A DNA stretch of 64,000 nucleotides from Apoda limacodes (GCA_946406115.1 OX291542.1:3372959-3436958); one strand, 5' to 3'. Positions 46,184 to 58,938 are shown, counted from the first letter of the stretch. The notes: a model not told the origin generated them from the sequence alone. Made by a program: numbers and translations.

Positions 46184-46726
46184 TTACTGCTTCACCGGAA
46201 TTTTTTGGGCGAGTCTCTGAAGGAGCCTCAGCCCGTGTAGCGCCCAACACTCAAGGGCTCTCCGCGGGGGGACCCTCGGCTTGGCTGTCGCTTTCGGGGG
46301 CGTCCCTTCGACCGGCGTGAGTCTCGAATCCGAAGGCGAGTCACCGCCAGGAGGGAAGTTCCCCGTTACGCGGGTGCGGTTGCGATTGAGTAGGGGCGAG
46401 AAGCGCCTCGGCATTCTTTGATACCTCGTGTATCCGTTCGGGCGCTGACGAACCCGGGGACGTCGGCGTCGTGTTTGGAGGTAGGCCCTATTGGGGGAGG
46501 TCGTTGAGACTAATCTCGCTATCCGGATAGCGAGATCGTCATCTGTGGCCGTTCGTACGAGCCGAGGCCGCCTAAATATAGTTTTACGACCGTGCCGAGG
46601 TCGATCGGGGGGATGGGACCAGCTCTTGTGTAGGGCGCAACTTATGTCGATACACTTGTTCCGTTTTACGTTCTGTACGCTGAACCCTTGGTCATCGGAT
46701 TCATTGATTTGTTGAAGACTTTTCAT
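46184..46726 (-). other. GC-rich 180-codon open frame, unrecognised
   Basis: A minus-strand frame, Arg/Pro-rich, with segments RTRVTGNFPPGGDSPSDSRL and ALECWALHGLRLLQRLAQKI. GC content is far above the flanks, the borders are sharp, and it abuts a SINE. It is most likely part of a retroelement (5' leader or ORF1), but no diagnostic motif such as a zinc knuckle is present. It could be a captured repeat rather than a gene. Confidence 0.35.
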
Positions 46727-47554
46727 AGAGACTTAATTGTTCTTGATTCTAATGATCTTAGGGCTTACCTACCTTGTCACGAATAAGTTTTAGCGCTAAG
46801 AGAGGTAACGCCACCATTATGAGTTGTACTACGACACAAGTGTTTGCTCTTGATGCAGTTTTTTATTTATAAAATAATTTTATATATAATAAGGGTTATT
46901 TGTAGATATTTATTAGGGATTAAGTTAAGATTAATTTAGTTTTGTATTATGATTTACATAACATAAGTTTGTTTTTTAAATATTTGATAATTATTTCTTA
47001 GCCTTTGCATTATTATGCATATCCAGTAAATCCTCACAAAAAAATTTTACAATATTACTCTACCTACATTCATGCCTTTTATAAGTTTAAAAAATTTAAA
47101 AAAAAATTTATAAGTTTCTGGTAACTACAATACCTTATTATAAGAAAAGATGTAATGATAATAACATCAATATGAGCAAAACCTTATCAATAACGAAATT
47201 TTCAGTTTCTTTACAGAACAGCATATCCAACAAAACACGTTTTAACTTGGGTTTTAATGAATATGTGCATTTTGTTTTGATTCTTGTTATTTAAATGATT
47301 TATCTTTAAAAGTATTTTATTTCCTTAGCTGCAGATAAATTATTTTTCAACATACTTGCTTCTAAACCTGCTTTTACTGCACTTATCTTAATAGCGTCCA
47401 TTACGCACTTGTGCGGTTACCATTACGGTAGATTACCACCTTTACCGCCGAGTGCTTTTGACTTTACAGAGAGATGTATGAACAACGCTAACGTAGGTAT
47501 GGGTTAAATTAGGAATTACATCCATTTCAAAATCTGTTAAAAGACGTAAATTCT

Positions 47555-48090
47555 CATTCAAATAAAAACTTTTTAACGAAAACAACAACCGGCTTCAAAA
47601 AAAAGGTAAAAATAATTACTTATTGAACAGTTTGAAGTTGGTTTCATGCAAGTGAAGTGTGTTATAAACTGGAAGGAACATAGACACCAACTTCAAACTG
47701 TAATTCAGATCAGATTTTTAATAATTAATTATTTAACCTTTTTAGTGCACCTTTTTGAAGCCGGTGGTTTTTTCTGTTAAAAAGATTTCATTTTTTACTT
47801 TTGGGTGTCTAAATACTTTTTTCGTACTCTAATAACTAAATTATATACTATCATCAATATAAAATATAAAGGGCGTTTCACCAGTTCCAAATTAACAGCA
47901 ATTTTTTTTCTGACCAAATGTTTAAGTTTGTAATTCACTAAATGGGACTACCTTGGAAGTATTCCCCTTTACATAAAAAAAGAATTTTGCAAATCCGTCT
48001 ATATGTGACGGAGTTATGCCCAAACATATATAAAAAAATATTAACATCCGAATTGAGAACCTCCTCCTTTTTTGAATTCGGTTAAAATAT
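47555..48090 (+). repeat. Type 7 repeat with internal foldback
   Basis: acaaccggcttcaaaaaaaa (left) pairs with ttttgaagccggtggttt (47752-47770), and acagtttgaagttgg pairs with ccaacttcaaactgt inside. It ends cctttttt gaattcggtt. Confidence 0.5.
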
Positions 48091-49330
48091 TTAGTGAATA
48101 TAATCGAGAATAATAGTAAAATTAGAAAAATAAGCAACTTGTTTGTGTATAATAAATATATATACGTATAATTTAAGTGTTGTGCCTAATAGAAACTCAT
48201 AGCAACCAACCTTAATCTTTCAGTTTGCAAGCTGTATTAATATATTTATTTGTGGAAAATATAAAATTAACAAAATGCATTTGCGGCGCCTTGCAGCATG
48301 TTTTATACAAACAATTATCGTACTTATTTTGGACAGCTACTGATTTACAAATAATAACTCTTTTCAAGACACTGCTGCTAATTTCACAATTAAAACATTG
48401 TAACACTGAAGTTCATAAAAAAATCCACAAGCACGACAACCTCTTAGATTTGGAGAAATGTTAATATTTTTGTTTTTTATTTTTCCTTCGTAACTTTTAT
48501 TTCCAAATAGCTATTTAAGCAACTGTCACGAAGTAAAGGCAATATAAATAGGAGTGCCGTTTTTCGTTATGCTGAAATAGTATAGCGCAAGTTAATACAG
48601 TCAAAGCTCCTTATTTACGGTTCCCTTATTCGCGTTGTAGTATTAGCAGATTAAAAATAAATCCTATACCAATCACCATTCCGTATTCACGGTATTTCTG
48701 CATTTGCGGCGAATTTTACAGAATATATCCCTTGCGTATAAGGAATCTTTACTTTATTCTATTTTGGTGCAATTGCATAGAAGACTTTCTACGACTAAGA
48801 AAATTAAATACATATTTAGTAAATATGTTTGTATAGAAAAAACATTGAGTAACGGTAGCCTAACGTAGATGGTTCAAGTTCATTTGCACATTCTTCAAAA
48901 TAAACTAATAAAACATTGATAACGTTTATAGTACATTTCCAAATTCCCACCACTTATGAAAATCTTCGTGGCTTTTTTCATATAAATGTGTGAACTTTAC
49001 GGGAAATAGATAATTACTTGCCATAATAGCTATCTCCGTAATATTGGGAGGTGTACATACATTCCAACACATGTCACTATCTGACGTAGAAATTTTTAAA
49101 AATCAATTAAAAAACGTCTTTGCGTAAATGTGTATGTATTTGTTTCCCGTCTTTATCCGCGCACTGCAAATGACAATTTTTTTATGGCTTATACCCAATG
49201 GCGACTCTAAATCTAAAGTGACGAAAGTATTGGCGTGAAGCCTTTCTTTAAATCCTTTTGATTTTAAGCTAGCCCTTTCGATGTTTTTTTTACGTTTTAT
49301 GTAATGTTTAGTTAATTCCAAGCCGTTTTT
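48091..49330. other. No gene recognised
   Basis: AT-rich, short frames on both strands, no family features. Confidence 0.3.
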
Positions 49331-49384
49331 ACAATGATTGAAGTTGTGGGATGTGATAATAATGGAGTCGCATTCAATACAGCT

Positions 49385-49845
49385 GTTGAAATCATTGTCG
49401 TATATTCAATCTTTGACGTTTAGGAGGAGATCAGTGACACACCGACTGCAGCGCTACCTACTGGGTCAAATTTTGTTTGAATCTTGCAGGGTCTTGCAGG
49501 TGCTCGAACGTACACAAAAAAAATCATTAAAATCATCTCTGCTGTTTAGGAGAAGATTAGTGACACACCGACTGCAGCACCACCTACCGTGTATTTCAAA
49601 TCATCCAGAAACCCATTGAAATATTCAGGTAAAATTTATTCTATATTCAGGTAACAAACACACGTACAGATGCATAATACGTAAAAAAAAACCACACATT
49701 CACACTTGACGTTTTCAAGTAGCCTATGTTATTTCCCAGGACTCAGACTAGCTCCATGCCAAATTTTAATCCGTACAGTGGTTAAAGTGTAAAGAGGTAA
49801 CAGACAGACTTACTTTTGCATGTTATTATAATATTAGTATAGATT
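49385..49845 (+). repeat. Type 2 repeat, diverged, with internal duplication
   Basis: agtgacacaccgactgcagc occurs twice (49431 and 49558), followed by cacctaccgtgt and the terminal ataatattagtatagatt. Confidence 0.5.
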
Positions 49846-50955
49846 ACGATGCAGTGCGTTGAAATGAAGATCAATTCGATAAAGTTGTCAGTATCATTTT
49901 TGAACATTTTGAAACAGGAGTATATAAAATTTGTTTTAATAGCACTCGCACGGAAAGACTTTCTTTATCGGTCCAAATCAGCGCGCAAAAGACAAAAGTA
50001 GTTAAGGTCTTAGCACCCGCTTTGCCTGCACGTAAAGACACTGTTCACGAGCACGTAAAGACACTGTTTACGGGTAAGTGTGATGATGGAAACACTTATT
50101 ATTTAATTATATTTCAACTGGTTTTTGTATCTAGTTAATACATTTACATTTTCCTCGCTGTAGTGTAATGAAAAATTGTGTGTTTCGCAAGGCTGCAAAA
50201 TTATTTGTATCTCGTGCCTCGCTCGACTTAGCTGTTTTGCTTGTTATTCAATTTAGGCACTCGCGATAAATAACCACTTTGCAGCTATGACATTCTAAAT
50301 AACTATATTTTATTATCATGATCGATTCATAAATTAGTTCGGTTTTATGACCGAAGATGACCCGTAGCAACTGAATTTCAACGATTACTTCTCCTATAGA
50401 CATCACATTACATCATTTAATTATTTTCTCACTTTGTATGCCAATAAACAATAAATCGTACAAATTACGTTCCCAACAGACAGGTTAGTAGTAGTCATAA
50501 AACTTTGTTAAATAATAAGTAGTAGTAAGTAATTAACCTGGCCTGTAGAGAATTCCCTTTGACCTTCGTACTAGTTAAAAACTGTGCTACGGCTGCAAAT
50601 GTTCTTCGTCCACAAATTTTGAATTTAGTAGGTCTAACTGAGCAATAAACCAAAACTACTTGTACTTACATGTAGGCATATGTATATAGTACGGAACTTG
50701 CATATCTATGATGTAGGCCTTAGTAATTAAGTAACTTAGTTTTCCACTGTGTACATAATCGTAATTGGTAGTTAATTCTTCAATCATCGTTGTATCTTTT
50801 ATCACTGTTTTCTCTTAGTTATCTGCACTAAATGAACCAAAAATACTACTTATTTTATGTTATATTTAATTTTATTGAGTATTTTAGTTAATTGAGTGGA
50901 TTCGATAAGCAACTAAATTAGAATTTATACAATATTTAAAAGTAATAAACTGTGT

Positions 50956-52296
50956 TTAATATTTGCTGCTTATTGTACTGTAGCTAGGAGTTCTTACTGT
51001 AATAGAGTAATTTGCGGCAGCAATAGAATGACATTTCATGTAATTAACACTTAACATTGATTTTGTTGTAGATGTAAGGGCCGTAAAATACACCTTTGAA
51101 AAAAATGTAGTTTTTGATGATGGTATTCTGTAACTGATATCTTTGCTACATTTGAGTGGATTTGTGTCGATCGGTATAATAAGTTGTTGCAGAAGTAAAT
51201 TTTTAGTAATTAATTGCCTACCTGTTAAAATTTTTATATCAGTATATAGCTTAAAGGTTAGGTACAAAATTCTTTTAAAGGATATAACTTTTAGTAAGGC
51301 ACACTGAGCCCTTTCAAGGTTCAGATTATATGATTTGGGAGCTCCCCCCCACGATGAGAGACAGTAAATAGTGATCGATTGTAATAACGCAAAGTATATC
51401 GTCTTAAGTAATTTAAGATCGCAGATGTGTCTTTATTTTCTAAAGATATAAATTAATTTTCTGACTCGTTTTGTTAAACTGGCAAGGTTTGTCCATTTCA
51501 TGTTTTGATCAATAATGACGGCTAAGTACTTTACCGATGACACTCTTGTAAGGAACTCACAGCTACACTGAGAGTTTTGGTCATAACAATTGTCGTGAGC
51601 TTTTTTTAGGCAAAATGCAGATTAAGGTTGAGTGGAGTTACGAATGCTTAAAGTTATATATTGTGTTTTAATTATATGTAAGGTTTTTATTGAGTACATC
51701 ACTTATTGCTAAGAAACCTATTTTAGCTTTCTTTTTGGCTTCATCCCAAGTTTTACCAGTAAACAGTGCAACGGGGTCGTCTACAAAAGTTTGTCGGCGT
51801 TTGGAAGCTTTAAATGGCATAAATCATCGATATAAATTAAGAAAAAGTTTGGGCCTAGGATACGGCCTTGGGCACTCCATAGAAAACTACTGCTTCAGAA
51901 CTGGTAACTTCATTAACTTTAACAACCTGTTTTCTATTTGCTAGGTAATTATGTATAAGTTGCAATGGTAAACCACGGACACCTTTGTTAGCAAGTTTAT
52001 CTAGGAATATCGGAACAGAGACTGCAGCGAATGCTTTGGCTAGATCGATGATTATTTCATTTGTTTTATTACCATTGTCTAGATTTTGGGCTATATGTGT
52101 GGTTAGATGCTCTACAGCATCAACCGTTGATGTATTTTTCCTAAAACCGATTGATTTGTAAATAGTAATTTATATTTTTCTAGATAATTCTTTCGTCTAT
52201 TATTTATAATTTTTTCCAAAACTTTTGATATTGTAGGTATAAGCGACATAGGTCTATAATTTGTTATACTTTCTCTGTTAACAGCCTTGTACAGGC
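50956..52296 (-). pseudogene. Degraded non-LTR reverse transcriptase
   Basis: Minus-strand frames read in order: NYRPMSLIPTISKVLEKI; GFRKNTSTVDAVEHLTTHIA; IDLAKAFAAVSVPIFLDKL (motif A); a GVP-x-G remnant with LGPNFFLIYIDDL (motif B region); a VDD-ALFTGKTWDEAKKKAK segment (motif C, altered); WGGAPKSYNLNLERAQCALL; then a 103-codon tail to 50956. At least four frameshifts or stops separate them. No endonuclease is seen upstream: a type 5 repeat begins at 52297. It differs in sequence from the 16-kb element. Confidence 0.7.
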
Positions 52297-52665
52297 TTAA
52301 GGGCGTTCACATACAACAAACGTGATTTTTTTGCACGTATATTGATAACGGCAACAGGTAGACACTTAAAATAATCACATAATATTTAGTTATATATTCA
52401 CTTTAAAAATAAATAATTAAATTAAAATAAAACACATATTTAAGGGGGCTCCCATACAACCAACGTGATTTTTTTGCTTGTTTTTGCTCAATATTGGTAA
52501 CGGCAACAGGTCTACCTTGAAATATTTAGTTATATATTCACTTTAAAAATAAAAAGTTGAATTAAAATAAAACAAATATTTAAGGGGGGCTCCTATACAA
52601 CAAATGTGATTTTTTGCCGTTTTTTTCGGAGCGCGAGAAGAACTTCGTGCGCGAGTCCAACTCGG
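52297..52665 (-). repeat. Type 5 repeat end in a 140-bp tandem array
   Basis: ttaaggg...acatacaacaaacgtg starts at 52297, 52440 and 52580. The last unit runs into cgtgcgcgagtccaactcgg, the conserved end of the family. Confidence 0.6.
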
Positions 52666-52668
52666 TTT

Positions 52669-52674
52669 TTTATT
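52669..52674 (-). terminator. Polyadenylation signal of NRS-E
   Basis: AATAAA on the minus strand, about 280 bp after the stop codon. The same signal in the same context follows NRS-F, and homology between the two copies ends close to it. Confidence 0.45.
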
Positions 52675-52954
52675 TTGAATTACATATTGTAATTTTCGTG
52701 TAATTTAGGATTAACAAAACAAAAAAAAAACAGTCTTAAAATATATTGAGAAAATGTAGATCTAATTACATAACATAATAATACTTAGACTATGATACTT
52801 CTGTAATTAATTCTTCAAGGTGTCACCAAGTCCAAAACGAAAAACAAGAGTTTAAATATGTAGATTACATATAAAAATAAGTTGATACGTTAAAAAGAAT
52901 TTTCGTGATACGTTAGAATAAAATTCCGTTCGATTTGTTTTAATGACTACCTTT

Positions 52955-53019
52955 TTACCATGCTTTAAAGCCAGGAAGTGTTTCGGATTTCTTAAACCCT
53001 CTGAAATCCTTGAGGTTAC
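52955..53019 (-). CDS. NRS-E exon 4 (tail ends K-A-W-stop)
   Basis: Acceptor cttttaacag, 65 nt ending TGG TAA. It differs from F only by one synonymous base. Confidence 0.78.
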
Positions 53020-55642
53020 CTGTTAAAAGAGCAATTGAAGTTAAGTTACCATTAAGTATATTATAACAACTTACTAAATATAGTATGTTTATAGATAGCA
53101 CGTATTCACATAAGTAAGCCATCGTGAGTCTCCCAAGTCTTCCAAATCTATTCTTAGTAATAATTCAAAAGTTGATATACATAATGTTTAGTTCTAAAAT
53201 CTTTTATATTTCTTATTTCAAATATTTTGTAAGTACCTTCGGCTAAAGAGAGGCAGATTTTAGAATTTTATGATTATATTACCTAACCTGCTTACAGTTA
53301 TCCTTAAGCTTGCGCTCATAATAATAATTAGGTAATATTCTTGTTTACCTGTGTTATTATTAGTTGGATAGAAATAATTTTTTATATAGAAATAAAGCCT
53401 TTAAATTAATTATTTCTTAAAGTACTCATTTGTTTACCTCCGCGGTTAACGTTGTTGTTACTAATCTCAACATTGTTCACGTTGTCATTTCCATTATCAG
53501 AACCGTTGTCGTTATTGGCAGAGTTTTTGTTTTCGTTTTCATTTCCGTTACCGTTGCCGTTAGCGTTACCATTCCCATTTTTGTTACCATTTCCATTTTT
53601 GTTACCATTTTTGTTTCCACTCTTGTTGCCGTTACCGTTGGAGCTTGCATTAGAGTTAGCATTTCCATTTCCGTTTCCATTGCCATTACCATTACGGTTT
53701 CCATGGCCGTTGAGATTGTGATGTTGTGATCCTAAATTTGAAAAAAAAAACGCTTTAAAATAAAACATTTTTACCTACTTAACTCAATTGTGTTAAAATG
53801 TACGGCATCAATATCATGAAAATCATTTTTATTACAAAAAATAAGGAGCAAAAAAGTTGGCATTAATAATTTAATATATGTTTTTTAGAAAATATGACTA
53901 GTTTTGTATTTAATTCTTTCTAAATGCGTTAAATTAAGGAAAGGAAGTTAACTTACCTCTGGTGCTAGCAGATTGGACGTAAACAACCTAAAATTAATTT
54001 TGTTTATTAGTATATTTAAGACAATCAAACATTACATATTGCTGTTTTTCATGGAATTGTATTTATATATTATATTTTTTAAATAATCAAAATTTTTCAT
54101 TAGCATCTTGTTTGAAGCTCTAAACCCACTCTCTACTTACTGATTGATATGCAACAAAAATATTTTTGTTTTTTAATCGACACTAATGTTTGTATATTAA
54201 GTAACAGACTTGTTTTAGGATCATGTATTAAAGTAAATAACAAATTACAAAACCTGCAACGCCTTGCCTGCTTGGCACCACAGGCGGTATGAAAACAACC
54301 TTCATCTCATCCTTAATCTCAGACCCCTTCCTTCACCTAGTTATACAACAAGAAGCTGCTGCTGCAGCCATACAACTTGAGAAAGTAGGGCTCTGGAAAC
54401 GGGACAACAGAATCACTCATGCACGTCTCAAGGAGGCAGTCGGCAACGAGCTTCTAATGATAGAGGCGACATGTGACATCATCCCAAAAACCTTAACATC
54501 AACAAAAGATACCGTATCCAGCTTCTTGAAAAGGAAAAGGATAGCTCCGGCTGGCATACATGAAGTGAGGATCTACACTGATAGCTATAAAACAGAGTCT
54601 GAGACGGGCGCATGAGTATACTCCCCTTACTTGAACATCAACATATCAACGAGCTTAGGTGCACTCAACACCATCTTCCAGGCAGAATGTGTTGGGATCA
54701 CCCAAACTGCAACAGCGGTCCTGTCTAGACATAAGTGATGCGTGACAGATACGCATCATTTTTGACAGTGCCGCTATGCTAAAAGCTCTCAATAACAACT
54801 GCATCAACAGTGGACTAATCCTGGAGTGTCACAGTGAACTGCAAAAAACTGCATTGAGGAATCAGGTTACTCTTTAATGGATACGTGGTAATAGTGGGTC
54901 TTTAGGCAATGATACTCTGGGCACTAAAATAATAGGACCCGAACCAATCGTACCGATACCATTCACCCAACTCAGAACGTGGTCACGAGACAGAACCTTA
55001 CAACTACACAACTAACAGTAAGCAGAACAAACAGACTGCAGACAAACCAAGAATGTTCTCACACAAACTGTTACAACTAAGAAGAAAAAACCTACGCTAC
55101 ATAGTTGACATAACACTGTGACTGCCCGCTAAACAAATACTTTTTCAATATCGGCGTTACCGACAGTCCCCTATGCAGGGGTTGCATTCAATCCGAGAAG
55201 ACACCTTCTTACGTGATCCTACACCGCAAAAGCGTGAGTGACTAACGGACAAAGCTCCTTAGGAATGAGATGAAACCATGAGAGAGGCGCTGAATGACAT
55301 CAGATGCCTCCTAGATTTCTGGACGGAGCTGGAATGGTATGAGTAACCAATCGGTTATCTGCGTACCATGGCCCTATCATGAAGCTAAGTGCGCAAAACA
55401 TAAACACAAGTCCAACTAACTAACTTATCATGTATTATCAGCGCCGTATCAGTGTTAGATGTTATAGAATCATACGATGAGGATTTTCCGAAACTATTTT
55501 GTCTGTAAGTCAAATTTATTTATTATTATACAACGATAACGATTCTTCTCTATTACATTTTTCTTTTAACTGATTGTGTCACATAACTTATTTATTTAAT
55601 ACTCACAACTAAAACAAGACAAAAGATTACTGCGGTCTTCAT
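52955..55642 (-). CDS. NRS-E: secreted Asn/Gly-rich repeat protein, four exons (141 aa)
   Basis: Exons 55607-55642 (MKTAVIFCLVLV), 53957-53987 (VVYVQSASTR), 53438-53731 (97 codons) and 52955-53019; phases 0, 1, 1. The repeat exon is the most regular: long NGNGNG and NKNGNK runs, about 43% Asn, with an acidic NENENKN patch near the end. The tail GNLKDFRGFKKSETLPGFKAW-type exon is the longest in the cluster and ends in Trp. The signal peptide probably cleaves after VQSA. Intron 1 carries a degraded RNase-H-bearing non-LTR element (54241-55360) on the opposite strand. Last exon and 3'UTR are almost identical to the next copy, F. A polyadenylation signal lies at 52669-52674. Function unknown; inferred extracellular structural or coating protein. 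Confidence 0.8.
53438..53731 (-). CDS. NRS-E exon 3, Asn/Gly-rich repeat exon
   Basis: Acceptor aaatttag, donor GTAAAC, 294 nt, open. Starts GSQHHNLNGHGN and ends NNVNRG. Confidence 0.8.
53957..53987 (-). CDS. NRS-E exon 2
   Basis: Acceptor taattttag, donor GTAAGT, 31 nt. Codes VVYVQSASTR. It is shorter than the other copies by a multiple of three, so phase is kept. Confidence 0.72.
54241..55360 (+). pseudogene. Degraded non-LTR element 3' part with RNase H domain
   Basis: Begins LQRLACLAPQA-like, then LVIQQEAAAAAIQLEKVGLW, then the RNase H signature IYTDSYKTESETGA with D in YTD, FQAECVGITQ with its Glu, and a DSAA/ALNNNCINSG region. Then RLLFNGYV-like, and a Cys-rich tail with RGCIQ-type and WTELEWYE-stop. 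It is broken by frameshifts. A domain of this kind is typical of I/R1/LOA-type elements. It lies in intron 1 of NRS-E, opposite strand. Confidence 0.6.
55607..55642 (-). CDS. NRS-E exon 1 (signal peptide start)
   Basis: Codes MKTAVIFCLVLV; donor GTGAGT. Confidence 0.75.
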
Positions 55643-55744
55643 TTTGAAATCAGCTGAGAAATATTTTACAGGAAAAAGATCAATGTAGTGACGGATACAC
55701 CGTTAAAGTACTTTTGGATATGATAGTTCTGTATCACAGTCAGG

Positions 55745-55800
55745 TTTATATATTATTTTTGTTGTCTAGTGTTAAAGTTAAACAAGCAGCAATATTTGAT
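55745..55800 (-). promoter_or_regulatory. NRS-E promoter: TATA box and shared upstream block
   Basis: TATATAAA at 55745-55752, about 105 bp before the start codon. The upstream block at 55780-55800 (ATCAAATATTGCTGC...) matches NRS-D. Confidence 0.5.
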
Positions 55801-56319
55801 TACTATAATGCAAAATAATTGAAGTAAATAAAGGATTGAAATAGTTGTGACTACTAAATAGGACTGCTGTTTACAATATGTGTGCATAATTTTATTTTTA
55901 ACGTCATCGTTTCAAATTAACATGTGTTTTAAAAATGCCGAGGTTTTTTTCCTTTTTAGATATTTCTAATATTTGTTAACGCTTTATTTGAATGTATCAT
56001 AAAATAAATAATACGTTTATTGTTTATTAATATTTTCTTCAAGAATTTGCTGTTTACAAAACAGTAGTTTACAAATAAGTAGTTAAGTTATTAATAAGTT
56101 TATTGTAATTTTATTAAATAAAATTATAAGTGTCTTTCAAAAAAGTTATTTATAGAAAATTCAGGCCTCCATTAGGGCGTATAAGAATAGTAGCCCGCGG
56201 AAATAAATAAAACCAATGTAACTCTTAGACCTATAAACTATCTATGGGTAAAGAATTACGTCAACTTTGCCGCGTTGTTGCTTCGTTTAAATTAAAAAAA
56301 CAAACCGTTTTAATGTAAA
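55801..56319. other. No gene recognised
   Basis: AT-rich spacer upstream of NRS-E. Confidence 0.3.
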
Positions 56320-56660
56320 GAAATATTACCCAACAGTTTAGTTGGGAAGTACTTATGAGTTAAAAACTTATAAGAGATGAACAATAGACCTTGTCATATT
56401 AAAAATCGTCATAAACGGACAGCAATAAAAACGAATACAGTGAGAACAGTGTTTGCATCAAAACAGTTTTCCTCGCAAGACATCAATTTATACAATAAAA
56501 TAAACAGGGCTCTCAATGTAAAGGTAAATACAAATACATTTGCTTCGCAGTTTGGCAGAGTAGTACATATTGTAACGAATTTTGTTTGTGGAATAAAGTT
56601 AATACAAATGTAATAAATATGGAACTGTCGTAGGAGTGGGCAACTCCTAACAAAGGTTTA
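56320..56660 (+). pseudogene. C-terminal scrap of a non-LTR retrotransposon
   Basis: Frame 56377-56613 reads HIKNRHKRTAIKTNTVRTVF and QDINLYNKINRALNVKVN, the LYNK-type motif found near the end of CR1/jockey-like ORFs. No upstream RT is present. Confidence 0.45.
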
Positions 56661-56839
56661 AGGAGCGCCTTCACACCTGTAATAAACGCTTTTAATTATT
56701 ATTTTGCGAAGCTGTGGGGGGACCTTACAATCATTTGAAAGAATAGTTTCCACAACTATTTGTGCCCAAAATCAAGAAACCTTATTGCTCCATTGCTTCG
56801 TGTTATAACAATTGATTTATTTTATTTACACGAAGAAAA

Positions 56840-57545
56840 ATACTATTCTTGTGGGAACTCTCTATCCGGATAAAATTATTCTATGTTCGTCTCTGCATCT
56901 ATGTGCCAAACATCAAAAAAAGACAAAAAAAAAGATTAAAACAATTCCCGTGGGAGCTCACGGTCATATAAGTATCTATCCTTTAAGCTGTCTCAAAAAT
57001 CTAGGCATTTGGGTTCTCGAGAAATAAAGTATTAGGAAATGCGAAAAGAAATCCCATGGGAATTCTGAATCAGAAAATAGCCTATGTCATTCTTACCTTT
57101 CTCTCTCACTCTCCGTCAATATCTCTGTGCAAAAAATAACGTTGATCCGTAGATTGTTGCTGATTTAGAGAAAGAAAAACTAACAGACACACTTTTGCAT
57201 CTAATATAGTAAATTTTATCAAAATTGGCTCATCGGTGCAACCAATTTCTAATTACCCTGTCTTTTGATTCACACTTGACGATTTTCTAAGTAGCTATGT
57301 CCTTTCCCTGCCCTAATATTTTAATTATTAAATCGGCTTACTGGTTAAGCTCAATTTTTCTTACCACTCTAAGAGCTACTCTGACTCACACTTGACGTTT
57401 TGAGTAGCCTCTGTCTTTCCCCAAGTCGCAACCTATCTTATTACCAAATTTCATCGAGATCGGTTCAGCCGTTTAGTTTATGAAGAGGTAACAAACATAC
57501 AATCAGACAGACATAGTCGTTTTCGCTTTCTAGTAGTATAGAATA
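56840..57545 (+). repeat. Type 2-like repeats, several diverged units
   Basis: aatagcctatgtcattctta (57076) and gagtagcctctgtctttccc (about 57402) with tcggttcagccgtttagttt and tttctagtagtatagaat. Confidence 0.5.
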
Positions 57546-57884
57546 ATAAATATATTCATTATCCGATTACCAAGGGCTAAGCGTATATAAACGTAGGTCA
57601 AGAATTCTGTCCATATAAGTTGCGCCGAGGTACAAATAAGTACTGTGATTTAGATACTGCTATTAATTTCACGATGAGAACATTGTGACACCGGAATTGA
57701 CAAAAAGCCGACAGCAAGACGAGCTGTAACATTTGGAGTAATTTAATTTTTACAGCACTTTATAAATCCTTTATAACTTTTATTTTGCTAAAAAATGTTT
57801 TCTATTTTGTCAAGATCTATAAGCAAATAAGTTTTGTTTTCTGACCAAAGATCGCTCGTAGTAACTGAATGTCAATGATTACTT

Positions 57885-58110
57885 TTTATACTACTGTGGT
57901 GGCAAACAAGCTTGCGGTCTGCCTAATGGTAAACAGTCACCGCAGCCTATGGACGTTTGTAACGCCTCGCGCGTTGCCAACCCTTCAAAATTTTCTATAA
58001 ACTTCTTTCTTGAATAATCCCATACTGTATTCATTTAAGAAAACCTTCGCAGGAAGCTCATTCCACAACCTAAGCGTTTCTCTGAAACTTCTACCTCTAG
58101 ATAGACTCAG
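57885..58110 (-). mobile_element. CR1-like 3' fragment
   Basis: ggtggcaaacaagcttgcgg, cagtcaccgcagcctatgga and caggaagctcattccacaac follow the 3' end of the 16-kb element. Confidence 0.65.
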
Positions 58111-58174
58111 ACAGACTTTTTTTCCAATTTTAACCTACATAGTTCTTGTAGTAAATGTTTCTGGTTATAATATC

Positions 58175-58560
58175 CATTTTTAGGGTTTCATAGTCAACAA
58201 AGAACCCGTCACGTTCACCATGTCCGTCCGTCTGTCTGTATGTCTGGCCGCGACTTAGCTCAGAGACCATAAGTATTAGAAAACTGTAATTTAGCATGGG
58301 TGTATATGTTAATTAGGCCAACAAAGTGGTAAAATTTAATTAAAAAAAAAGAGTTTTTTACACGTAAAATGGGGATAAATATTTTTTCCTCGTCTACCCC
58401 ATAGTGTGTTGTTGGATAGCTTGTTTAAAAATATTCCGGGAATAAATAATAAACCATTTTTTGGAATACTAAGCTTTAAAATACATATTTTTGCTAGAGC
58501 CCAGTGACCCTCTCCCACTGCCAGCTAAATGGCTGTTCTTGTATGTGTGAAAAAAAATCA
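58175..58560 (+). repeat. Interspersed repeat with cgtccgtctgtctg tract
   Basis: tttagggtttcatagtcaac, then catgtccgtccgtctgtctg, gccaacaaagtggtaaaatt. No coding capacity. Confidence 0.45.
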
Positions 58561-58682
58561 TGGGAGTTGTATATTTAACGACATTAAAATGAAAACTATC
58601 GTAGCTGATTTAAATCACATACGATGCAACATTTAATTAATTTCTGACAATTGTATGCTATTAAAAATAACGGAATGTGTCA

Positions 58683-58938
58683 AATAAAAACCATCCAAGT
58701 GCGAGTCGGACTGGCGCACGAAGGCTCCGTACCATTATCTATTAAAACTGCCCCCCTCAAATATTTGTTTTATTCAGTTTTTTAGTATTTTTTGTTATAG
58801 CGACAACAGAAATACATCATCTGTAAAAATTTCAACTGTCTTACTATCACGTATCATGAGATACAGCCTGGTGACAGACGGACAGCGAAGTCTTAGTAAT
58901 AGGGTCTCGTTTGTACCCTTTCGGTACGGCACCCTAAA
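58683..58938 (+). repeat. Type 5 repeat
   Basis: caagtgcgagtcggactggc to tttcggtacggcaccctaaa, shorter than the 14.8-kb copy. Confidence 0.55.
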
